From positions 1-24,999 of the IMG/VR virus record IMGVR_UViG_3300017740_000076: a stretch of 24,999 nucleotides of DNA. One strand, given 5' to 3'. Origin of the DNA: a virus. A program made the translations under genes and the position numbers. The notes under the pieces are model-generated. The model was given only the letters and a program-made list of their open reading frames with translations. It searched no databases and had not been told where the DNA came from. Within the stretch, counting starts at the first letter, position 1; every line of letters begins with the position of its first letter. Below are positions 1-8,157 of the stretch, one piece after another.

Positions 1-3000
1 AATTCTTTGGCGAAGGCAGACTTGGTGTGACTCACGGTTCGCTTAATATTACTACAGATGCCAACGGTAGAGTTGCAACTGCTGTGATTGCTGATGGCGG
101 TGCTGGATATCAATACGGTGATGTAGTCAGTGTAGCGGTTGGTACACTTGGTGGCAATGTGCAAAGTCAGAAACCATCTTTCTTTGTTGATGCAGCTGGA
201 TTTGGTTACAATGAAACTGAATTGATCGTTGACAACTCAAATGGTATTTCTACTGGAGATATCATACAAATCACTGAAGAAAGATTAGAAGTTGTCAGTG
301 TAACTGGAAATATCATTACAGTTATCAGAGGAGCTCAAAATACAGAAATTGTCGATCATTTAGATGACATTGCCGTAGAATTGGTCACAAAGACATATAG
401 ATTTACTAAAGACAGTGTTGTTAATTTTGGATCTAGTAATGCATATGTTGATAACTATGATCCATCTACGCAACAGCTTGATGTTTACTATGTAAATGAG
501 GGTGACCAGATTATTGCAGATAATTCTATTTTTGTAGATGAAAGCACTCCAACCAAGCAAGCACAGATTGATAGTGTTACTGACACGTCTCTCAGATTCA
601 GATTCCGTAAAGATGGTGAGTCTGAATGGTTTAAGAACATTAGTCTTGATATTCAAAGAACATATCGATACATCTTTGATACTAGTAGTCCTACCTTGGT
701 TGGTAGACATCTTAAGTTCTACGAGAATGTTTATAGAACTAGAAATCTTCTTCAGGCATTTGAGTCCATCGAAAAACCTGGATTCTCTGGTTCATACACT
801 TCTTTCCAGCTAGGTTACGGTATTCCTATTGACGGAACTAATTGGGAGCAAAAACCAGTTATTGCTGTTCCTCCTAAAATCTATTATGATGAACCCTTAA
901 GCAAAATTAATTCGGAAGATCAATTCTTTACTCTTGTAGAAGATCCATTTGCTGGTAAGCACGCTGTATTCTATGGCTTTGAATACGAATTTGCTTATAG
1001 ACTACCCAAGGCACCTCAGCAAGAAGGATTTACAAACGTTCAGTACTTTACAGATTCTCTGTATGCTATTGGTAGCATTAAGAACGTTAAAGTTATTAGT
1101 GGTGGTAAGAACTTCACATTACCCCCACAACTTCCTGGTGTCTTCTTGAATAAGAGGTTTAGAGGTGCATTTACTCCTTTAATCGAAGATGGCAAGATTA
1201 CTTCGGTAAACATTATTGATACGGGACTAAACTACTCCCAACCCAAGGTTTTACTTGAGAACACTGGTGGTGGCGCTAATGCTCAGTTCCGTGTTGAGCT
1301 GACTAATCAAGGTGCTGTTGGTCGTATTGTGCCTACAGAAGAAGGTTCTGGATATGGTCCTGATACTACTGTGAGACTATATGAGTCTGACGCAAAACTA
1401 TATGCTCACGGCGAGAATATTGGTAGGCTTGCCACTTTAGAGATTATTTCTTCTGGTAAAAACTTTAATAATGATCCATCATTGCTGCCACAGGTCAATC
1501 CTCCTATTGTGATGACTTTAAGAAACTTCCCTGATAGGGCATTCTTAAATGGTGAACAAATTACTCAGAGAGATGCCAATGGGAAGATGATCGCATTTGG
1601 TCGTGTTGACTATTGGATCAATGGTATGAACATTCTGCGAATTAAGCAGGTTCAGGGTAAATTTGATCAACGATATCCTCTTTATGGCGAAGCGCTTCGC
1701 AGCACAGCTGATATTCAGAAGATTTACGTTGCTAAGATTGATCCTGTTATTGGACCTACTAGCACATCGATTGGTAACTTCCAAACTGACCGTAGTAAGC
1801 TGTCTGCTGTGTCGCAGAAGATTCAAGATGGTATTTACTATCAAGATTATTCTTATGTGGTTAAATCCACCATTTCTATTAATGACTGGAGAGACTTTGT
1901 TAAGAAGTTCACTCACCCTGCAGGATTTAACCTGTTTGGTGAAGTTCTAATCGAATCTTTCGGTGATGCCGAGCAACCAGCAACTATTGACACTCCTCAG
2001 TCTGGCACTAAGGACAATGGTTTTGGTGCTGTCATTAGTATTATTGAACCTGGTGTTTTAGGAGTTACTACTAGTCATAAAGCTACGAGAATTACTCAAT
2101 CTCACGTCAGAGTTGATACATTCAGACAGCAGCGTGGTCTTGGCACTCTTAACTACAGTGAGCGTAACAATGTAGAGATCGAGGTATTTGACCTTGCCGT
2201 ATCTCCTGAATTCGATGGTGAGGTGCAAGTAGACGGTTCGGTTACTGGCACAAGAACCTTTACGCTGTTCAAAAAAGATATCAATGAACCGTTGGTGCCA
2301 TACAAAGCACAGCAATTGCTGGTAACTCTAGATGGTGTGCTGCAGGATCCCGATACTGCATATACTGTCTCTGGTAGTACAATTACATTTGCTGAAGCTC
2401 CTCTCGGACCATTTGTTGATGCTAAGACTGGCATTAATGTTCCTGGAGTTAATTTCTACGGTAAGTCAATTAAATTCCAAGACAATATTAACAATGACCG
2501 TTATATGCTTGAGGCAAATAATATTACCTCACAGTTTGATGGTACTAGTACTAATTTCGATCTCGGTATTGAAATTGTCAATGACGACCACGTATTCATC
2601 TCTTTGGATGGTGTTCTTCAAGAACCTGGAGTCGCATACAACCTTGTGGAAGGTGGTGCAGGCGAAGTTACCTTTACAGAACCTCCTAGACAAGTTGGTA
2701 AGATCCTAGAGCTGGATATTACTGATGCAACTAACTTCTTAGTTAATGATTTTGTTGTTGGACAGACATCTGGAGCACGTGGCGAGATTGTCGCTAAACG
2801 TTACTTTGTCGATCACAGATTCCTCAATGCTGCAGATCTATTAGCTGACAACAGTACAATTCTTGCTGAAGAAGCTGTTGGAATTTTAGATGATACCAGT
2901 AAGTTTGATGGATTCACTTATCCTGGTCTAGGTAGAAACCAGTGTATCACTGATCTCAAATCTGTTCTGAAAAATATTTCTAGAGATTTGCAACTTGGTG

Positions 3001-6000
3001 GCAATAGTAATACTTGGGATGCTGCTAAAGAGTATTTGCTCAATCCTGCTGACCCTAACTCGGATCTTAAGCATATTGAAGGTGAAGTTGAAGCTACACT
3101 ATGGGCGATGAAGTATTTTAAGGATATGTCTATCCTTACTATTCGTAATCACTTTGGTATTGGCAATCTCACTAGTCAACAACGTTTTGCTGATACGACG
3201 TTCAGTATGACACCTACAAATGCTCTTTATACAGCATCTAGCGGTGTCCTAGTCCTTACACTCCCTGGTCACGAACTGTCTTCTAGTGACAAAGTTGCAA
3301 TTGCAACTGATTCACTTGTATTTACTTGCGATAAGGATAGCAATCAAACGCAGCATAGCTATCCTCGCAGTACAGATCCTGCTGCAGGTGTTATTCTGTC
3401 TATTGTATCAATTTCTGGCGATGATGTTACTATAAATGTTGGTGCTTCACCAGCTGGTGAGCAATATAGTCATTCGTTTGTAAGTTCTTCTGCAAATAGC
3501 ATCGGTAAGTATAACGATGTTTACAATAAGACAAATGCTGTCGCAGACGAATTTATTGATAGCGCTAATCTATTAAATGCTAACCGTAACTTCATTGCTG
3601 AAGAAGCTGTCGCTATGATGCTTGCTGGTGGCGGAACGATTTCAGACCCTGCTTTCAATACTGCTGTATCGATTGTTTCTGCCACTGCAACAACTATTAC
3701 TGTCGATGTTGGCAAATCAGATTCTATAGATGCACATACTTTCGATAGTGCACTTGCCAATTCTGTTATCACTGGTGGTAACTATACTCATACATTGCAA
3801 GAAGTTGCTGCAAATTCAATACAAGTAACTTCTGGTCCTGCTTTAACTCCGACTGATGCTACTTACGATCCAGCAACTGGTGAGTTTGTAATGACAGTTG
3901 TTGGGCACACTCTTACGACTAGCAGTACAGTTACTATTGCAGATGACGCATTTATATTCAGATGCTCGATGGATCAGAATGCTACACCGCATAGTTATCC
4001 TCGTTCTACTGACCCTGCATCTGGACAGCAATTAGCAGTCACTAGTGTTACCACTGATACATTTACGGTTAATGTTGGTGTGTCTGCTGAAGTAACTTTC
4101 ACACCTACTAACGGTACCTATGATCCTCTGACTGGAATGATGATGCTGGATATCGGCACTCATACTCTTGCTCAAGGAACTAGCATCAGACTGTTGACAA
4201 ATGGTATTTCATTCACCTGTGATCTGGACAATTACACAGTAGCGAAGGCATATCCTCGTGCATCTTCTCCTGGAAGTTCTGATGATTGTTGCGATGATGT
4301 TAAGGATATGCTAAAAGCTATAGCTTGGAACTTACAATATGGTGGCAACAACAAAGTCTGGGATGCTGCAGAACTCTATGTCGATAGAGATGGATATCTG
4401 AATCATATTACCCAGAAAGTACCCGAAACCCTACAAGTATTTGCAAATGTCAAAACTCTCGCTGCTGATGTCATTCGCAACAACGTTATCACACCAGCTG
4501 GTACCCACGGAGTCACTCAGGTGTTTGATAACAGCATTACTGTTGAGACAAATGAGTGTGCATCTGTAGAATCCGCTATCGGTGTTTTGGTAGATTTGGT
4601 TGGTAATGCTATCCAAACTCCTAGCACATTTGAAGCAAACGTTGCAAGAACACTACCTTTAGTTTGGCCAACTGAGTTCAGCACCTTGACTCCAACTCGT
4701 GATTTGACAATCACTATAGATGCTGCTAATCCATATTGCCAACAGGTCGAATCTGCAGTTAATGTTCTTTTCAATATTGTCACTACAACAATTTCAGAAG
4801 CTGCATTTAACAATACCAATCATTTGCTGAATGTTGCACAGGACTTCCCAAATCCCAACAGAATTCAAGTTGAGATGACTAAGAAGGACTTCCTACAGGG
4901 TGAAGATATCCAGTCTGAAGCTTCTCTTCTTACGGCAACTACTCAAAGCGTATCTTCTATCAACCCTGGTATCCAGCAAAAATTCTTCGGATTCAAGCAA
5001 GGTAAGTATTACAAACTGGATTCTATTGAGTCTCAGTTTAATGATGCTCAAACTATCTTCGATTTGGAAAGAAGTGGCGTTCCTTTCTATTCAGAAAGAT
5101 CGCAAAATCTCGTTGTCATCCTGAATGGTGTTATGCAGGTCAACCGCGTAGCATATCGTGTGGAAGACAACCTTGTCGTATTTAATGAAGCTCCTGCCTT
5201 TGGTTCTGCTTGCTTCATTCTTTACTTCTATGGTTTGGACCCTGAGCGTGTTTTGATCGGTTATAATATCGAACCACCTGGCACATTTAAGAAGTTCTTT
5301 AAGTTAACTCTGGATCAACAGATTTTGCTACCTTTGGAAGGTGCTCAATGTTGGGTTTCTACAGAACCTGTAACTAACATTGTAAGAGAATATCCTTATT
5401 CGTTTGCACGGGGTAGAATTTATAAGCAAGCGTGGACTCCTGGTCAGCAGAATGTTCTTTTTGTGGAGGGTGTGACTGCACAGAAATCAAACTGGTTGAA
5501 TGGTACCTTAAGTGTTACTAGAGACAGAGGATCAACTGCTCCTATTATTGAGCTGCAAATTCTAGATGTTGAAGAGCAAGTCAATGAAGACTTTAGAGAA
5601 AAACTATTCAACAGACAGGATAGAATCAAGTCTAATCTCAGTCAGGGTGACTTAATCAAAATTGATGGCGAGGCAGAGACTCGTGGTATTGTGAGAGCTG
5701 CTAGAGATGCACTGGTCACTTCTGGTTATGATTCTGATACTTCTGGTATCGTGTCTTCTTTCTTTAGAAGTTACGAATATGAAGTTGTTCTTAACGTTGG
5801 TCCTTATTCTGGACAGATTGAGGGTTTTGGCGCTCAAGCAATTGCTAAAATCGACGCTGAAGTAAGATTCCACACTTTACAATCTTCTAGAACTGAAGGT
5901 GTGGAGTTCTTACCTGGTGACGAAGTTGTTCAATATCAAGATCAGAATGATACTTCTAGTCCTGTTATTTGGAGAGCAGTTGTCAAAGCATATGCTCCTA

Positions 6001-8102
6001 AAGATAAGGCAATTGAATTTAGAAGTGAATATATTGATGGCACTACTCCCGTTGTTTATACAGATCCCGACGTTAACACTTTCCGTACTGGAGAAAGAAT
6101 TTACGTTGAAGCTACACCTAGTACAAATGCTATCGCATTGCAGTACTTAGAACCTGGTGGTGTTAATCGTGTTGTCTTGACTAGAAGAGACAATTCTGCA
6201 TACTACGAATCTTTCAGAGAATGGAAGCAAGCAAATGTTTGGAACAAAGGTGAGAATTTATTAGGTAACGGATTCGTTCCTATGAATGCCAGTGCAAATA
6301 ATGAACCTGGGGAGTATGACTTTACATCTTCAATTTATGACGATCAACTAAATCCTCAGATCTCCAAAAATTATCGCGAACCTCCCGTGATGATCTTTAG
6401 ATCTTCACCTGTCACAGATTCTAATGGCGATTCTTTAGGTTCTCCTACTGGTGGTGGCGCTCGTGCTACTGCAATTGTTGTTCGTGGAGAAATTGTTGAT
6501 ACCGAGCTTATTTCTTCTGGTTCTGGTTATAAAGTTCCTCCTCAAATCCTCTTTACTAGAGGTTACTTTGTGTTCCGTAAGGATCCTCTGAGTGTTGCCA
6601 ATTTCACGACATTTGGTATTGAACCTCCGACTATTGACTCTCCTGTCGGTGTTCAAAGCTTCTTGCAAACCATCTTCAAAGGTGGCGATCGCACCCGTTG
6701 GACTCTGTTCAACTCCTACGCTCCTGCTGGTGATAACCTTGTATTTGGTAATGCTGGTGCACCGATCTATCAAGTTAAAAAATACTATGATGGTCGAGTA
6801 ATTATTCAGAAAATTCTGGATCTTACTAATAAGATGCATCCTCAGCCTGAGATCTACATCAATCTGGCACCAGAAGATGTTCGTTGCTATTGGAAGGAAA
6901 CTACAGTTCTGCAGTCTCAGATGACTGGTGGTGTACAAGGAATCTCTTGTGCACTTACTAAGTACAAGAAAACTGAGACTAAAGTTCAATATAATGCTGG
7001 TGTTATTGAAAAGAGAGCTTTCAATAATCCTAATCTGATTGGTTTTGACACTTACAACACGGGTTCTCTTGGACTGACTATCGGTTCGTTGGAGTCTATG
7101 AAGTTTGAAATTCAACCCCAATCTAATAATTCTATCGGACAGAATGGTTACTATACCGATTCTGCTGGTAGGCAGATTAATTATGTAATGGGTGATATGA
7201 ACCTTGACTTCTGGTCTAATTTGTATCCAAACCTTACGATTGGCGATTTCGAGAATCCCGATATCCTCAATTCTCAGGTATATGCTGAGGGAGATCAAAA
7301 CTACTTCCGTTATCAGCAAGGTTCCGAAATACATTTCAGAACTACCAGCAAAGCTATGATTCTTGATAATACCTTTGGGGATGATGTTCTGTTAGTAAAC
7401 AGTACGAAAGGATTCCCTGCATCTGGCGGTAAGTTAATTATTGCCGATGTAGCTGCGGATAAGAGAGAAGAAATGACTTACACTTCTTCCACATCGGATA
7501 GATTCTTAGGAGTCCAAAGATTGAATCCTTTGAGCACAGTGGAAGAAGGTTCCAGATTTGCCGCTATGACTAACACCAAACTTACGCAATATGTGAGTCT
7601 ATCTAACGGTGGTACTGGATTGAGTTACAATGGAGGATTTATTTCCGATGTTCAATATTACTTATTCTATGGCGGTAACGTTGGTAGCAATAGAATAATC
7701 CACTGGACTTTCAGTACAGCTAATGAGATTCAATCTTTCCAGAATCACAACACTATTACTGTTGAATATATACGAGGTACTGGATCTAATGGCGGTGAAT
7801 ATCCAGGGCAAGATTTAGAACTATGGTTCTGGTCTGCAAATACAAATTATGTAAAAGCAGGAAATGTTTGGTCCTCTGGTGATGCTGCTGGGGGAGATTG
7901 GAGCACAACTACATTGAATATCCCTGCTACTATCCAAACAGAAATTAATAATGGCAACGCATACCGAATGTACTTCCAGCAACTTAGTATTCAAGCAGGT
8001 GGTGCTGACTACTTCGGTCTCAGAACTTGGTGGCTTGATGACACTGACGGCGAACCCACATATCCAAAGGGAACAGTCGTGATGTCTGCGAATAAACTAT
8101 AA
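1..8102 (+). CDS. Giant modular virion structural protein, gp7 position, 5' truncated
   Basis: The frame is open from the first complete codon (position 3) with no stop before the TAA at 8100-8102, giving at least 2699 residues; the GTG at 27 is an internal valine codon, not a start. Numbering residues as position/3: G-x-GY beta motifs lie near 13-48, 357-510 and 2148-2190; a YRYIFDTSS...GRHLKF stretch near 219-240; LNGVLQ-type modules at 753-803, 841-896 and 1673-1744; a helical module at 936-1053; HxYPRxxDP modules at 1070-1147, 1282-1359 and 1367-1424; paired CxxVESA helices at 1517-1537 and 1576-1597. The last 165 or so residues are rich in tryptophan and aromatics and look like a terminal beta sandwich. 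The gene directly precedes gp8, where T4 has gene 7, so a baseplate wedge or rim role is inferred from position only; I see no direct similarity to T4 gp7. No signal peptide or membrane segment is visible. Confidence 0.85.
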   Translation, partial: FFGEGRLGVTHGSLNITTDANGRVATAVIADGGAGYQYGDVVSVAVGTLGGNVQSQKPSFFVDAAGFGYNETELIVDNSNGISTGDIIQITEERLEVVSVTGNIITVIRGAQNTEIVDHLDDIAVELVTKTYRFTKDSVVNFGSSNAYVDNYDPSTQQLDVYYVNEGDQIIADNSIFVDESTPTKQAQIDSVTDTSLRFRFRKDGESEWFKNISLDIQRTYRYIFDTSSPTLVGRHLKFYENVYRTRNLLQAFESIEKPGFSGSYTSFQLGYGIPIDGTNWEQKPVIAVPPKIYYDEPLSKINSEDQFFTLVEDPFAGKHAVFYGFEYEFAYRLPKAPQQEGFTNVQYFTDSLYAIGSIKNVKVISGGKNFTLPPQLPGVFLNKRFRGAFTPLIEDGKITSVNIIDTGLNYSQPKVLLENTGGGANAQFRVELTNQGAVGRIVPTEEGSGYGPDTTVRLYESDAKLYAHGENIGRLATLEIISSGKNFNNDPSLLPQVNPPIVMTLRNFPDRAFLNGEQITQRDANGKMIAFGRVDYWINGMNILRIKQVQGKFDQRYPLYGEALRSTADIQKIYVAKIDPVIGPTSTSIGNFQTDRSKLSAVSQKIQDGIYYQDYSYVVKSTISINDWRDFVKKFTHPAGFNLFGEVLIESFGDAEQPATIDTPQSGTKDNGFGAVISIIEPGVLGVTTSHKATRITQSHVRVDTFRQQRGLGTLNYSERNNVEIEVFDLAVSPEFDGEVQVDGSVTGTRTFTLFKKDINEPLVPYKAQQLLVTLDGVLQDPDTAYTVSGSTITFAEAPLGPFVDAKTGINVPGVNFYGKSIKFQDNINNDRYMLEANNITSQFDGTSTNFDLGIEIVNDDHVFISLDGVLQEPGVAYNLVEGGAGEVTFTEPPRQVGKILELDITDATNFLVNDFVVGQTSGARGEIVAKRYFVDHRFLNAADLLADNSTILAEEAVGILDDTSKFDGFTYPGLGRNQCITDLKSVLKNISRDLQLGGNSNTWDAAKEYLLNPADPNSDLKHIEGEVEATLWAMKYFKDMSILTIRNHFGIGNLTSQQRFADTTFSMTPTNALYTASSGVLVLTLPGHELSSSDKVAIATDSLVFTCDKDSNQTQHSYPRSTDPAAGVILSIVSISGDDVTINVGASPAGEQYSHSFVSSSANSIGKYNDVYNKTNAVADEFIDSANLLNANRNFIAEEAVAMMLAGGGTISDPAFNTAVSIVSATATTITVDVGKSDSIDAHTFDSALANSVITGGNYTHTLQEVAANSIQVTSGPALTPTDATYDPATGEFVMTVVGHTLTTSSTVTIADDAFIFRCSMDQNATPHSYPRSTDPASGQQLAVTSVTTDTFTVNVGVSAEVTFTPTNGTYDPLTGMMMLDIGTHTLAQGTSIRLLTNGISFTCDLDNYTVAKAYPRASSPGSSDDCCDDVKDMLKAIAWNLQYGGNNKVWDAAELYVDRDGYLNHITQKVPETLQVFANVKTLAADVIRNNVITPAGTHGVTQVFDNSITVETNECASVESAIGVLVDLVGNAIQTPSTFEANVARTLPLVWPTEFSTLTPTRDLTITIDAANPYCQQVESAVNVLFNIVTTTISEAAFNNTNHLLNVAQDFPNPNRIQVEMTKKDFLQGEDIQSEASLLTATTQSVSSINPGIQQKFFGFKQGKYYKLDSIESQFNDAQTIFDLERSGVPFYSERSQNLVVILNGVMQVNRVAYRVEDNLVVFNEAPAFGSACFILYFYGLDPERVLIGYNIEPPGTFKKFFKLTLDQQILLPLEGAQCWVSTEPVTNIVREYPYSFARGRIYKQAWTPGQQNVLFVEGVTAQKSNWLNGTLSVTRDRGSTAPIIELQILDVEEQVNEDFREKLFNRQDRIKSNLSQGDLIKIDGEAETRGIVRAARDALVTSGYDSDTSGIVSSFFRSYEYEVVLNVGPYSGQIEGFGAQAIAKIDAEVRFHTLQSSRTEGVEFLPGDEVVQYQDQNDTSSPVIWRAVVKAYAPKDKAIEFRSEYIDGTTPVVYTDPDVNTFRTGERIYVEATPSTNAIALQYLEPGGVNRVVLTRRDNSAYYESFREWKQANVWNKGENLLGNGFVPMNASANNEPGEYDFTSSIYDDQLNPQISKNYREPPVMIFRSSPVTDSNGDSLGSPTGGGARATAIVVRGEIVDTELISSGSGYKVPPQILFTRGYFVFRKDPLSVANFTTFGIEPPTIDSPVGVQSFLQTIFKGGDRTRWTLFNSYAPAGDNLVFGNAGAPIYQVKKYYDGRVIIQKILDLTNKMHPQPEIYINLAPEDVRCYWKETTVLQSQMTGGVQGISCALTKYKKTETKVQYNAGVIEKRAFNNPNLIGFDTYNTGSLGLTIGSLESMKFEIQPQSNNSIGQNGYYTDSAGRQINYVMGDMNLDFWSNLYPNLTIGDFENPDILNSQVYAEGDQNYFRYQQGSEIHFRTTSKAMILDNTFGDDVLLVNSTKGFPASGGKLIIADVAADKREEMTYTSSTSDRFLGVQRLNPLSTVEEGSRFAAMTNTKLTQYVSLSNGGTGLSYNGGFISDVQYYLFYGGNVGSNRIIHWTFSTANEIQSFQNHNTITVEYIRGTGSNGGEYPGQDLELWFWSANTNYVKAGNVWSSGDAAGGDWSTTTLNIPATIQTEINNGNAYRMYFQQLSIQAGGADYFGLRTWWLDDTDGEPTYPKGTVVMSANKL
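219..389 (+). repeat. GDxIxI...RG beta module, copy 1
   Basis: The encoded segment runs ELIVDNSNG, then TGDIIQI, EVVSV, ITVIRGAQNT and DHLDDIAVEL. It follows the pattern 'short strand, GD-I-I, re-evaluation strand, V-RG-Q-T, H-GD/D-V'. The same pattern recurs near the end of this gene (7380-7571) and inside the 214 aa protein (21123-21317). The pattern is read by eye; the domain has not been matched to a database. Confidence 0.5.
1071..1530 (+). repeat. Cluster of four G-x-GY type beta repeats
   Basis: Four consecutive units share the pattern 'G-x-I/V-x-x-x-x-I-x-x-x-G-x-N/G-Y/F': SIKNVKVISGGKNF, KITSVNIIDTGLNY, AVGRIVPTEEGSGY and RLATLEIISSGKNF. A GGGANAQ spacer lies between the second and third. 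Repeats of this kind (G-I-x-x-I-x-V-x-x-x-G-x-G-Y-x-x-x-P) are common in phage structural proteins. Other copies lie at the window start, at about 6444-6570, in gp8 (9070-9252) and in the 2749 aa protein (15916-16155). Confidence 0.6.
2259..2690 (+). repeat. Two tandem LNGVLQ-type modules
   Basis: Two adjacent modules occupy 2259-2411 (FTLFKKD...LLVTLDGVLQDPDTAYTV...ITFAEAP) and 2523-2690 (SQFDGTSTNFDL...VFISLDGVLQEPGVAY...VTFTEPP). Each holds a short FDG/F-x-L entry, a central hydrophobic strand ending in DGVLQ-P, an AY strand and a closing TF-x-E-P-P/AP. The module recurs at 5019-5234, twice in the 456 aa fibre and at the N-terminus of the last gene. Confidence 0.65.
2703..2801 (+). repeat. 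tSGA-type beta module in the giant gene
   Basis: This short unit reads NDFVVGQTSGARGEIVAK. The pattern is 'F-x-G/N-D-x-V-x-G-x-T-S-G-A-x-G-x-V'. It also appears in gp8 (TGNTSGATGKAGV) and several times in the 2749 aa protein (VGQTSGVKAFV, QGSISGATAVI, TGKTSGTKGVL). It sits directly before the helical module and may act as a linker or rod segment; this role is inference. Confidence 0.5.
2808..3161 (+). repeat. Helical FIAEEAV / GGN-WDAA module, intact copy
   Basis: The segment begins with FLNAADLLADN and ILAEEAV. It continues with a cysteine-containing helix (QCITDLKSVLKNISRDLQLGG), then NTWDAAKEYL, LKHIEGEVEATLWAMKYF and ILTIRNH. It is predicted to be almost entirely helical, unlike the beta-rich surroundings. 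A second copy lies downstream but is split into 3552-3656 and 4281-4487. I recall this type of segment from large structural proteins of marine phages; its function is not known to me. Confidence 0.6.
3210..4274 (+). repeat. Three HxYPRxxDP beta modules, the third truncated
   Basis: Copies lie at 3210-3443, 3846-4079 and 4101-4274. Each runs TPTxxxYxxxxG, a hydrophobic strand, GH-x-L, xxVxI, a strand with FTC or FRC followed by D, then (H/K)xYPR. The first two close with STDP, a beta strand pair and INVG/VNVG. Copy three has SFTCDLD and AYPRASSPG, then stops and runs straight into the second half of the helical module. Copies two and three are almost directly adjacent. The single cysteine in each copy is conserved. 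Confidence 0.65.
3552..3656 (+). repeat. Helical module copy 2, first half
   Basis: The segment FIDSANLLNANRNFIAEEAV followed by AMML...ISDPAF matches the first half of the intact helical module at 2808-3161 (AADLLADN, ILAEEAV). The matching second half does not follow. Beta modules follow instead, and the rest of the helical module resumes at 4281. The interruption spans about 624 bases. Confidence 0.55.
4281..4487 (+). repeat. Helical module copy 2, second half
   Basis: The segment DDCCDDVKDMLKAIAWNLQ, YGGNNKVWDAAELYV, YLNHITQKVPETLQVF and LAADVIRNNV aligns by eye with CITDLKSVLKNISRDLQ, GGNSNTWDAAKEYL, LKHIEGEVEATL and LTIRNH of the intact copy at 2808-3161. It opens with an unusual DDCCDD cluster at the junction with the truncated beta module. 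Confidence 0.55.
4551..4793 (+). repeat. Two CxxVESA helical repeats
   Basis: Two helices share a pattern: NECASVESAIGVLVDLVGNA (4551-4613) and YCQQVESAVNVLFNIVTTTI (from 4728 to 4793). Both have cysteine, then VESA, then VL, then a hydrophobic I/LV and a final A/T-I. They are separated by about 38 residues of extended, proline-containing sequence. Confidence 0.55.
5019..5234 (+). repeat. LNGVLQ-type module, third copy in the giant gene
   Basis: The segment contains SQFNDAQTIFDL, QNLVVILNGVMQVNRVAY and LVVFNEAP, ending FILYFYG. It follows the same order of elements as the modules at 2259-2690 and is most like the N-terminal module of the fibre starting at 24186 (LISLGGVMQEANVSY). Confidence 0.6.
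7380..7571 (+). repeat. GDxIxI...RG beta module, copy 2 (diverged)
   Basis: The segment reads DDVLLVNSTKGFP, GKLIIAD, REEMTYTS, FLGVQRLNPLST and EEGSRFAAM. It resembles copy 1 at 219-389 in order of elements (strand, GFP turn, I-I, E-M-T-Y strand, V-R/Q, G-S/D-V), but G-V-Q-R replaces V-I-R-G. It precedes the aromatic C-terminal region of the giant protein. Confidence 0.4.
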
Positions 8103-8116
8103 TTAAAGTCACTAAA

Positions 8117-8124
8117 TATAAATA
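8117..8124 (+). promoter_or_regulatory. T4-type late promoter box TATAAATA before gp8
   Basis: An exact TATAAATA lies in the 55-base gap after the giant gene, 33 bases upstream of the gp8 start. TATAAATA is the consensus -10 element of T4 late promoters, read by the phage late sigma factor gp55 with gp33 and the clamp; T4-like cyanophages use very similar boxes. It probably starts the unit gp8, DUF4815 giant, small gene. Confidence 0.75.
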
Positions 8125-8157
8125 ACCACGGATCCAGTCTCAGTATACGAAAATCCA

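Noticed and set aside
27-29. GTG as the start of the first gene
   Set aside because: The frame remains open upstream to position 3, there is no ribosome binding site before it, and the protein starts in mid-module. The gene begins outside the window.
538-813. Short + strand frames inside the giant genes (for example here, and at 2332-2709 and 14312-14689)
   Set aside because: They are out-of-frame shadows with leucine- and serine-rich composition typical of alternate frames, without starts supported by ribosome binding sites.
6685-6692. GCGATCGC, the HIP1 octamer abundant in many cyanobacterial genomes
   Set aside because: Only one copy was seen in 25 kb, close to what chance would allow, so it does not count as evidence for the host.
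6435-7334. A 299-codon open frame on the - strand
   Set aside because: It lies wholly inside the well-supported giant + strand gene, its protein shows no recognisable motif, and no promoter or ribosome binding site precedes it. It looks like a chance antisense opening.
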